Assembly: GCA_031552355.1 (NCBI GenBank)
Contig: JAVBMO010000030.1
Location: 1-7,225, forward strand
DNA from: JAVBMO01 sp031552355
Lineage (GTDB): Bacteria > Bacteroidota > Bacteroidia > Bacteroidales > P3
Direction of reading: 5' to 3'
DNA: 7,225 nt
Position 1 is the first letter of the stretch; each line of letters begins with the position of its first letter. Made by a program: the position numbers and the translations under genes. Below the pieces are notes generated by a model. The model saw only the letters and a program-made list of their open reading frames with translations. It was not told the origin of the DNA and searched no databases. Below are positions 1-5,119 of the stretch, piece by piece.

Positions 1-1417
1 AAGTAGGCAGACGATACGATTCTTTGTAGAAAAACCGGATTTGAAAAGGAGTGTTTTTGAACGGATAAAGCGAAAGGCCTACATTTGGAGAAAGTTTGTA
101 TTTATTGTCCGAAGCATTTCCGGTTTCTACTTTTTCGCCGGTCCAAGTCGAAAGTAAATTCCCTTGAATAACAAATAGAAGAGGCTGTTCAGTTGTTGCT
201 GTCGTTAATGGTTGCAGGAGATTTATGCTGTATTTTGCCGTCAATCCCGATAGGGAAGTTAATCTTTCAGGATAAGCAAAATGGGTGAGGTTTGAAGCTA
301 AGGTATTGAAAAATAAATCCGAATTAATCAGGTATTCAAAATTATTATTGAACAATTTTTGACTAAAAGCGCCGGAAATATAGTATTCGTTTTGGGTATA
401 TTCATCGTCAGTTTTCCCTTGCAGATTCAGGGTTTTAGGGTCTAAATACCGTGTGTAGGAATAAGTGTATTTCCCGCTCAAAAGTAATTGGGTGTTGTAT
501 TTGAAAGCGGCTTTGTATTGCGCTTGTCCAAAATAAATTTTATCCCACAGACGTTGTTCCGAACTTTTGGTGTTGTACAAAATCACAGCCCCCGGCAATC
601 CGCGTTCACTGCTGTAAAAAGAAGCTTTGGCAAAAAGACTTTGATTTTCTTTTGGGAAAAAGTAAAGATTGGCTTCTCCTTGATAAGTTTCTATGTCGGT
701 GTTGCTGCGTGTTTCCGTTTTTGAGGAATCGCCGTTTTGGATTGTGAAAGGGTAATTCCCATCGGATTTTTGCCAAGAAAAATGAATACCCGAACTTAGT
801 TTGGAGGTGATTTTATTTTGAATGTTAATTCCCGGATTCAACAACCCGAAAGAGCCCATTTTGAAATAGGCTTGGGCTTTCACCCATTCCGAAGGTTCAA
901 ATTGCGGAATAATATTGGAAATGGATAAAACACTTGCCGAAGCCAATGCTCGAGCTGTTTGCAGCATGTCGGAAATTTGCCCGTTGGAAAGCGACAAGCA
1001 ATTTACATTTTCCATCGAAAAACGCCCCAAATCTATCTGTCCACTTTGACAGTCGCCCACAGGAATGCCGTCGTACACAATCCCTGTGTGTGTGCTTCCC
1101 AAACTGCGGACAGACACGGTTTTCAAGCCGCCGATTCCGCCGTAATCCTTTACATTGGCCCCCGAAAAATGTTTCACGGCATCCGAAACCTGAACAGGAT
1201 TCAGGCGTTCTAAACTTAGTTCGTTCAGCGATTGTGAAGGCAATAATTTGTGCAATAACTCCGGTTGGCGTTCGGCTTTTATTTCCACGCCCTGAAGCAT
1301 ATATGGTTGAATGGTGTCGAAGCCGTCTGCTTTGGCAGAAAGGCCCAAACAACAAGCCAAACCGAGCAATAAGCCGATTTTTTTTAGTTCCGAATGAGTG
1401 CCACAATTTAAAAACAT
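1..1417 (-). CDS. btuB: BtuB-like TonB-dependent cobalamin receptor, partial (C-terminus beyond left edge)
   Basis: An open frame of 472 codons reads from an ATG at 1417 to the left edge without a stop. The product should be an outer-membrane receptor that imports vitamin B12 with energy from TonB. Residues 1-30 are a signal peptide (KK at 12-13, a hydrophobic core, then SAKA before D31). A possible TonB box (GVEIKAE) lies near 43-49. The plug covers about 50-170 and includes VSVRSLGSTHTGIVYDGIPVG at about 101-121 (typical of this family). After that come alternating aromatic strands of the barrel. RFFYKESYRLP near the cut is a recurring barrel motif in Bacteroidota receptors. BtuB-type proteins are about 600-700 residues, so roughly a third is missing. 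The cobalamin riboswitch directly upstream is the main reason for naming the ligand; on protein sequence alone it could be another siderophore or cobamide receptor. The ATG at 1417 is chosen because it directly precedes the signal peptide. Confidence 0.9.
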   Translation of the reverse strand, partial: MFLNCGTHSELKKIGLLLGLACCLGLSAKADGFDTIQPYMLQGVEIKAERQPELLHKLLPSQSLNELSLERLNPVQVSDAVKHFSGANVKDYGGIGGLKTVSVRSLGSTHTGIVYDGIPVGDCQSGQIDLGRFSMENVNCLSLSNGQISDMLQTARALASASVLSISNIIPQFEPSEWVKAQAYFKMGSFGLLNPGINIQNKITSKLSSGIHFSWQKSDGNYPFTIQNGDSSKTETRSNTDIETYQGEANLYFFPKENQSLFAKASFYSSERGLPGAVILYNTKSSEQRLWDKIYFGQAQYKAAFKYNTQLLLSGKYTYSYTRYLDPKTLNLQGKTDDEYTQNEYYISGAFSQKLFNNNFEYLINSDLFFNTLASNLTHFAYPERLTSLSGLTAKYSINLLQPLTTATTEQPLLFVIQGNLLSTWTGEKVETGNASDNKYKLSPNVGLSLYPFKNTPFQIRFFYKESYRLPT

Positions 1418-1428
1418 AAAAACCTATC

Positions 1429-1521
1429 TGATAAATTTATCAAAAGGCTTTTCGTGGTTCATAAAATCAAATGATGCAAAAAGAGTAACATTTGGTTTCA
1501 AGCTTCTTTCCACGAAAGCTT
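1429..1521 (-). promoter_or_regulatory. Candidate expression platform between riboswitch and btuB-like start
   Basis: The leader RNA between the aptamer and the ATG holds three pairing elements, read directly from the sequence. AAGCTT at 1516-1521 and at 1500-1505 can form a 6-bp local hairpin. GCTTTCGTGG (minus strand, 1519-1510) can instead pair with CCACGAAAAGC (1457-1447), giving 10 bp with one bulge. The two structures use the same bases, so they exclude each other. A perfect 14-bp palindrome, TGATAAATTTATCA, covers 1429-1442, 11 nt before the ATG. The loop GUGG (1513-1510) could also pair with CCGC in the aptamer's L5 loop (1706-1703), as in the L5-L13 kissing contact of cobalamin riboswitches. 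No U-run follows the hairpins, so control of translation is more likely than termination. The switching model is inference. Confidence 0.45.
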
Positions 1522-1533
1522 AAACTACTAAAT

Positions 1534-1772
1534 GCTTGGCAGGTCTTCTGACTTACTCCGTTTTGCACCGCCTTCCCAAAATTAATGAAAAATGAAAAAT
1601 GAAGAACGAAAAATGTATAAAATCATTTTTAATTCTCAATTCTCAATTCTCAACTTTTCAGTGGCTTGAGATTTGTGCAAAACTGTTAAAGAGCTTACAG
1701 CAGCGGGTCTGTTCAGGATTTTCACCTGATTCCCTTTTCATCTGTTTCTTGCTAAAAAAACAGAACCAAAGC
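1534..1772 (-). promoter_or_regulatory. Cobalamin (B12) riboswitch aptamer
   Basis: On the minus strand the conserved blocks of the cobalamin riboswitch appear in the right order. P1 pairs GCUUUGG (1772-1766) with CCAAGC (1539-1534). The core GGGAAUCAGGUGAAAAUCCUG lies within 1735-1713. The L5 region CCCGCUGCUGUAAGC is at about 1707-1693. GCCACUG is at 1665-1659, GGGAAGGC at 1577-1570, and GUAAGUCAGAAGACCUGCC at 1556-1538. The element normally binds adenosylcobalamin or a related cobamide and lowers expression of the gene behind it, here the BtuB-like receptor. At 239 nt it is longer than usual because the variable hairpin between GCCACUG and GGGAAGGC is about 80 nt and made of heptad repeats. 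The 5' edge of P1 lies almost exactly at the transcription start predicted from the promoter at 1778-1808. Confidence 0.96.
1578..1658 (-). repeat. Heptanucleotide-repeat hairpin inside the riboswitch
   Basis: On the plus strand one arm is four 7-base units at 1585-1612 (ATGAAAA, ATGAAAA, ATGAAGA, ACGAAAA) followed by ATG. The other arm is three exact AATTCTC units at 1631-1651. AAAAATG (1609-1615) pairs perfectly with CATTTTT (1624-1630) across an 8-base loop. The two repeat arrays then pair imperfectly below it in nearly the same register, with about one mismatch and one or two G-U pairs per heptad in the minus-strand RNA. AAAA/TTTT at 1578-1581 and 1655-1658 closes the base. The element occupies the variable hairpin between the GCCACUG and GGGAAGGC blocks of the aptamer. 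It codes for nothing I recognise. It may be a short dispersed repeat that inserted or grew in a tolerant stem; that origin is inference. Confidence 0.85.
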
Positions 1773-1777
1773 GACTA

Positions 1778-1808
1778 CAAAAGTACAAAGTTTTTTGAAA
1801 CTATCAAG
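1778..1808 (-). promoter_or_regulatory. Bacteroidota-type promoter for the riboswitch/btuB-like transcript
   Basis: On the minus strand the -7 box TACTTTTG (1785-1778) matches TAnnTTTG exactly. The -33 box CTTG (1808-1805) lies 19 nt upstream. A start about 7 nt after the -7 box falls near 1771, at the first bases of riboswitch helix P1. This agreement supports both calls. Between this promoter and the usp terminator (1809-1871) I see only AT-rich sequence. Confidence 0.72.
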
Positions 1809-1871
1809 AAACTTTATTCGAAAAAATGGTGGTTTTAATTGTAAGTATTTGAAATTAAGATGTTTTAAAAA

Positions 1872-1906
1872 TGAAAAGAGACCACCTTTTGGGCAGTCTC
1901 TTTCAT
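1872..1906 (-). terminator. Rho-independent terminator of the universal stress protein gene
   Basis: The minus-strand RNA forms AAAGAGACUGCC-CAAAA-GGUGGUCUCUUU, a 12-bp stem with two G-U pairs and a 5-nt loop; it can extend by two pairs past a bulged base. A U-rich tract follows. It lies about 17 bases after the usp stop codon, the expected position. The plus side lacks a good T-run, so I assign it to the minus strand only. Confidence 0.85.
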
Positions 1907-1922
1907 GAAAATAATTATAATT

Positions 1923-2744
1923 TTATCTGGCAACGCTGTAAATTTCTTCAGGGTGCATGGTTAAAATAGGAATAGGGGAGAGGTTCACCATTTGTTGGGC
2001 ATAAGAGCCCAAAAAGAAATTACTGATAGCAATTTCCTGTTCGCTCATAATGGCAATCAAGTCTGCCTCAATTTCTATGGCATGTTTAAGAGTGGTCATG
2101 GTCAAATTGTCGGCATGCTTAAATTCCACTGTGTTAGAAACCCCGGATTCTGTTAGAAAATTTGACGTTTGGTTGGCATATTTTGTAGCCAAATTTTTAA
2201 TGTCTTCCATTTTTGAAGAAAAAAGTCCCAAAATGCAAACTTGAGCACCGAAAACCTTGGCCAATTCGGCTGTGAAAGGCACTTTTTGGCGGGTGTCGTT
2301 AGAGCTGTCTATAGGCAACACAATTCTTCTCAAGCCTTTGCTTATGTCAAAATCTTCGCGGATGCTTAGTACGGGGCAATGGGCTTCGGTAATGGTTTTC
2401 ATGGCATTGCTCCCAATATATTTCTTTTCCAAACCGGAATTACCATGCGCACCGATAATAATCATTAGAGAATCGGTTTCTTTTGCGTCGGTGGTAAGCT
2501 CTGTATGAACTTTTCCTTGACGGATTTTGTATTCTAATCTGAGACCGCTCTTTAATTTAGGTTGATTTGCATTTTTCCATTTTTCAAGATTTTCAGGAAA
2601 ATCTTTTGAGACAGATTTATTTTTTTTAGTTTCCACAGAAATCATCCGGATGTCGCTATCCCAACTATTTGCTACCTCAATAGCCACAGCCAAAGCATGT
2701 TCAGACCCTTTTGAAAAGTCAATACCAACAGTGATTGTTCTCAT
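1923..2744 (-). CDS. Universal stress protein, tandem UspA domains
   Basis: A 273-residue cytoplasmic protein of two UspA domains in a row, a common arrangement in Bacteroidota. Domain 1 (about 1-131) starts with the beta strand TITVGIDFS carrying the conserved Asp9. It ends with the ATP-binding motif G-2x-G-9x-G-S at G98, G101 and G111-S112, then the strand CPVLSIRE. Domain 2 (about 138-264) begins RRIVLPIDSS and ends SPIPILTMHP. Its nucleotide motif is degraded: the two glycines are replaced (SEQE at 234-237) while GS at 246-247 remains, so only domain 1 is likely to bind ATP. Such proteins modulate stress survival; a precise target cannot be read here. The ATG at 2744 begins the first beta strand directly. 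The gene is apparently a single-gene transcript, with its own promoter shared divergently with ruvB and a strong terminator behind it. Confidence 0.95.
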   Translation of the reverse strand: MRTITVGIDFSKGSEHALAVAIEVANSWDSDIRMISVETKKNKSVSKDFPENLEKWKNANQPKLKSGLRLEYKIRQGKVHTELTTDAKETDSLMIIIGAHGNSGLEKKYIGSNAMKTITEAHCPVLSIREDFDISKGLRRIVLPIDSSNDTRQKVPFTAELAKVFGAQVCILGLFSSKMEDIKNLATKYANQTSNFLTESGVSNTVEFKHADNLTMTTLKHAIEIEADLIAIMSEQEIAISNFFLGSYAQQMVNLSPIPILTMHPEEIYSVAR

Positions 2745-2769
2745 AGTGATTAGTTTTTGTTAATAATAA

Positions 2770-2801
2770 TTTGGTTGTATCTTCGTTATGCTGTAAATTT
2801 G
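2770..2801 (+). promoter_or_regulatory. ruvB promoter, Bacteroidota type
   Basis: The -33 box TTTG (2770-2773) and -7 box TAAATTTG (2794-2801) are separated by 20 nt and match the phylum's consensus. Transcription should start near 2808, giving a leader of about 53 nt before the ATG at 2861. This promoter also argues against any start upstream of 2861 for ruvB, because a TTG at 2771 in the same frame lies inside the -33 box. Confidence 0.75.
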
Positions 2802-2804
2802 CAG
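2791..2804. promoter_or_regulatory. Near-palindrome over the ruvB -7 box (candidate operator)
   Basis: CTGTAAATTTGCAG is a 14-bp inverted repeat with one mismatched pair (2794 against 2801). It covers the whole ruvB -7 element and abuts the usp -7 element. The CTG...CAG ends recall LexA sites, but the spacing is N8, not the N10 of the E. coli box. The symmetry may partly be a by-product of the AAATTT core. Confidence 0.35.
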
Positions 2805-2836
2805 TAAAGATACGAACTTTTTTAAGGGGAAGCAAA
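2805..2836 (-). promoter_or_regulatory. Universal stress protein promoter, Bacteroidota type
   Basis: On the minus strand, TTTG (2836-2833) and TATCTTTA (2812-2805) are separated by 20 nt. The -7 box differs from TAnnTTTG only in its last base. The start should be near 2798, giving a leader of about 54 nt that is A-rich and has no Shine-Dalgarno sequence. Confidence 0.62.
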
Positions 2837-2860
2837 TTTTTTGCCAAAATTAGTATTTCA

Positions 2861-3886
2861 ATGAATGAAAATTTAGAAGCTACCGGAAGTCATCTGACTT
2901 CTGCAGAAAAAGAAATAGAAAGGGCTTTGCGCCCTTCTCAATTTGATTCTTTTGCAGGGCAGGGGCAAGTGGTAGAAAATTTAAAAATATTTGTGCAGGC
3001 TGCCGTACAAAGAGGCGAAGCCTTGGATCATGTTTTGCTGCATGGCCCGCCGGGCTTGGGAAAGACAACTTTGTCGCATATCATTGCCAATGAATTGGGT
3101 GCAGGAATTAAAATTACCTCAGGGCCTGTTTTAGACAAACCCGGCGAATTGGCGGGAATCCTTACCAATTTGGAAGCCAACGATGTACTTTTTATCGATG
3201 AAATTCACCGTTTGTCGCCAGTGGTGGAAGAGTATTTGTATTCTGCCATGGAAGACTACAAAATCGATATTATGATAGAAACCGGGCCGAACGCGAGAAG
3301 CATTCAAATTGCCCTGAATCCGTTTACGTTAATCGGCGCCACCACGCGTTCGGGTTTGCTTACAGCGCCTTTGCGTTCCCGTTTTGGAATCACTTCCCGT
3401 TTGTCTTACTACGATACGGCAACCCTAACCAAGATTATTGTCCGTTCGGCAGGAATTTTAAAAACAAAATTATCGTCCGAGGCCGCAACGGAAATAGCGC
3501 GGCGAAGCCGCGGAACACCCCGTATTGCCAATTTATTATTGCGCAGGGTTCGCGATTTTGCGCAGGTAAAAGGTACCGGCGAAATCAATTTGGATATTAC
3601 TCAATATGCGTTGCAGGCTTTGAATGTCGATAAAAATGGTTTGGACGAAATGGATAATCGGATTTTGTCTGCCATTATCGAAAAATTCAAAGGCGGGCCG
3701 GTGGGAATCAGCACCATTTCTACGGCTGTAGGCGAAGATGCAGGAACCATAGAAGAAGTCTATGAACCATTTCTGATTCAGGAAGGCTACCTGATGCGCA
3801 CTCCCCGTGGACGTGAAGTTACCCCTTTGGCCTATCAGCATTTGGGAAAACTTCAATTGAAAAACGACCAAGTGAGTTTGTTTTAA
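2861..3886 (+). CDS. ruvB: Holliday junction branch-migration helicase subunit RuvB
   Basis: RuvB is the hexameric AAA+ motor that, with RuvA, drives branch migration of Holliday junctions during recombinational repair; RuvC then cuts them. The 341-residue product has the family's usual length. The Walker A motif GPPGLGKTT is at 62-70. Walker B with FIDEIHR is at 111-117 (D113, E114). The sensor-1 region GATTRSG is at 159-165. The arginine-finger segment LRSRFG is at 171-176, and sensor 2 GTPR at 218-221. A C-terminal winged-helix domain runs from about 260, with RTPRGR at 313-318 for DNA contact. The frame is open upstream to a TTG at 2771, but the family-conserved start (MNENL, then EKEIERALRP) lies at 2861, and the promoter occupies the upstream part. 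ruvA and ruvC are not in the window. The gene diverges from usp and abuts the next gene tail to tail. Confidence 0.98.
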   Translation: MNENLEATGSHLTSAEKEIERALRPSQFDSFAGQGQVVENLKIFVQAAVQRGEALDHVLLHGPPGLGKTTLSHIIANELGAGIKITSGPVLDKPGELAGILTNLEANDVLFIDEIHRLSPVVEEYLYSAMEDYKIDIMIETGPNARSIQIALNPFTLIGATTRSGLLTAPLRSRFGITSRLSYYDTATLTKIIVRSAGILKTKLSSEAATEIARRSRGTPRIANLLLRRVRDFAQVKGTGEINLDITQYALQALNVDKNGLDEMDNRILSAIIEKFKGGPVGISTISTAVGEDAGTIEEVYEPFLIQEGYLMRTPRGREVTPLAYQHLGKLQLKNDQVSLF

Positions 3887-4363
3887 TTAGGAATTGCTGT
3901 CGTCGGGAATTTCGCAAATATCGTTCCAAAGAGGAATGTCGGGCAGTGCTTTATAGCATTGAGCTTGTTGGTCTGCATAGAAAAAATAGTGTTCCAAGCC
4001 ATTTGTTAAAAGGAAATAGGGGACATTCAAAGCCATATTGTACCGTGAAATTTGGTCGAAATCGGCCTGTGTAAGTTTATGAGAAGTTTTCTTGCATTCG
4101 ACCAAAACTATAGGTTGTTGCATTTTATTGTAAACAATTACATCACAACGTTTCGACAATTTCCCCAATTTAATGCTTGCTTCAATATGCATAAGCGATT
4201 TAGGGAAATTTCTGTGTTCTATAAGAAAATGTACCACATGTTGCCGAACCCATTCTTCGGGTGTAAGTACCAAAAACTTTTTCCTTAAAATATCGAAAAT
4301 GACCCAACCTTTTTCATCTTCTTTGATGGAAAAATTGAATGATGGGAAATTCAGCGCTTGCAT
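3887..4363 (-). CDS. Single-domain PD-(D/E)XK protein, HsdR N-terminal-like (HSDR_N_2)
   Basis: This 158-residue protein resembles the N-terminal nuclease domain of type I restriction subunit HsdR but has no helicase part. Visible fold signatures are E61 in the first helix region, D74 in KRCDVIVYN, E89 and K91 in VLVECKK (the D...ExK core), and QISRYN at 104-109, the Q-x3-Y-like helix that follows in this fold. All catalytic residues look intact. From memory, stand-alone proteins of this size and type are widespread in Bacteroidota and are usually not part of a restriction system; no hsdM or hsdS is nearby, so a restriction role is unlikely. Its ATG lies 16 bases after the stop of the upstream barrel-like gene, which suggests co-transcription. 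Its TAA directly abuts the TAA of convergent ruvB, with no intergenic base. Function unknown beyond probable nucleic-acid processing. Confidence 0.85.
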   Translation of the reverse strand: MQALNFPSFNFSIKEDEKGWVIFDILRKKFLVLTPEEWVRQHVVHFLIEHRNFPKSLMHIEASIKLGKLSKRCDVIVYNKMQQPIVLVECKKTSHKLTQADFDQISRYNMALNVPYFLLTNGLEHYFFYADQQAQCYKALPDIPLWNDICEIPDDSNS

Positions 4364-4379
4364 TTTGGAAATTTATAAA

Positions 4380-5033
4380 TTAGGGCCTGTCGAACAGGCG
4401 GAAAGGCGATTCATTATTGTTTTTAATTAGTCGTTCCGTTCTGGTAAATGAATTATCCAAACCCGGCGACAATGGGTTGTAGTTGTTGAATCCACCTTGA
4501 AATTCGGTTCGCTGTATCGAAATATGAAAATCTATCAAAGAGTTTTCGCTTATTTTGTAAGCCACTGAAGCCGACATACCAATGGTTTCGGCATCGTACG
4601 AAGAAAAAAATGGAGAAAACAGAGGGCGATTATCGTAAAAAACAGCCGCAGAAAGCCACAAGCGTTCATTTGGATGGTAGATAATTTCGCCATAAGTGCT
4701 GGCAACCGGTTTAGGACTTTTGCGAGGTGATAAATCTACACTGGGTGTGTTGAAAAGGAAATCGGTTCCCAAAAGAAACCCACCATTGAAACGAACTTTG
4801 GGCGATATTTGATAGCTGAATTCCGGCGCTACCCAAAATAATGAATAGGAATTGTAACTGGAAAATCCGACCTCAGTTCCCATAGAAAAATGAAAATCAA
4901 AGTTTTTTGGTGTGCTGATGGTGTCGTATTTGTCATGAAACAAGTTTCTTTCAGGACGAAAATATTGCGCCTTTGTTTCCTCAAAAGAAAACAAACAAAG
5001 CCAACAAAAAATAAATCCTGTCAAAAATTTCAT
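4380..5033 (-). CDS. Exported, probable outer-membrane beta-barrel protein of unknown function
   Basis: I do not recognise a named family. From the ATG at 5033 the product is 217 residues. Residues 1-22 form a signal peptide (MKF, then a hydrophobic core, with TKA before Q23) with the -AQ junction common in Bacteroidota. The rest alternates polar and aromatic residues in short stretches, such as FDFHFSMGTEVGF and LIDFHISIQ, with turns rich in N, S and P. This is what an 8- to 10-strand outer-membrane barrel looks like. The C-terminus (FRLFDRP) lacks the usual terminal aromatic. The frame is open to another ATG at 5093, but that start would sit upstream of the -7 box at 5059-5066 and would bury the signal peptide, so 5033 is preferred. 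It follows the large TonB-linked barrel gene by 86 bases and precedes the nuclease-fold gene by 16, so it may assist the receptor. Confidence 0.78.
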   Translation of the reverse strand: MKFLTGFIFCWLCLFSFEETKAQYFRPERNLFHDKYDTISTPKNFDFHFSMGTEVGFSSYNSYSLFWVAPEFSYQISPKVRFNGGFLLGTDFLFNTPSVDLSPRKSPKPVASTYGEIIYHPNERLWLSAAVFYDNRPLFSPFFSSYDAETIGMSASVAYKISENSLIDFHISIQRTEFQGGFNNYNPLSPGLDNSFTRTERLIKNNNESPFRLFDRP

Positions 5034-5058
5034 TTGCCGTAACTGATTTTGTTCAATG

Positions 5059-5066
5059 CAAATATA
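5059..5066 (-). promoter_or_regulatory. Candidate -7 box upstream of the small barrel gene
   Basis: TATATTTG on the minus strand matches TAnnTTTG exactly and would start transcription near 5052, about 19 nt before the ATG at 5033. No TTTG is present at the expected -33 position, so this may be a weak or regulated internal promoter, or a chance match. Confidence 0.45.
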
Positions 5067-5119
5067 CAAAGCTTTTGCTATAGAACGGGGCATTTTGACA
5101 AATTAGTATGTCGGAATTT

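Noticed and set aside
897..1419. Open frames of up to 169 codons on both strands within the btuB-like region
   Set aside because: They overlap the continuous receptor frame, which has a signal peptide and plug motifs; they are out-of-frame shadows.
1599..1838. Plus-strand open frame of 79 codons
   Set aside because: It runs through the heptad repeats and antisense to the riboswitch; its residues simply translate the repeats, so it is not a gene.
2771..2860. Thirty-codon N-terminal extension of RuvB from a TTG
   Set aside because: It overlaps the promoter and leader, is absent from the family, and the conserved N-terminus begins at the ATG at 2861.
3498..3512. Perfect 6-bp GC hairpin (CGCGGC-GAA-GCCGCG) inside ruvB
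   Set aside because: It encodes the conserved ARRSRG segment ahead of sensor 2 and has no T-run; most simply explained by codon choice in conserved residues.
3864..3903. Weak ACGAC/GTCGT pairing across the ruvB stop as a terminator
   Set aside because: Only 5 bp with a 30-nt loop and no T-run.
3887..4363. Part of a type I restriction-modification or defence island
   Set aside because: No methylase, specificity, helicase or mobility gene is present in the window; the neighbours are housekeeping and envelope genes.
4371..4380. ATTTATAAAT palindrome between the small barrel gene and the nuclease-fold gene
   Set aside because: Short and AT-only, overlaps a stop codon, and is likely to occur by chance in AT-rich DNA.
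5034..5093. Upstream ATG at 5093 for the small barrel gene
   Set aside because: It would place 20 residues ahead of a clear signal peptide and lies upstream of the candidate -7 box.
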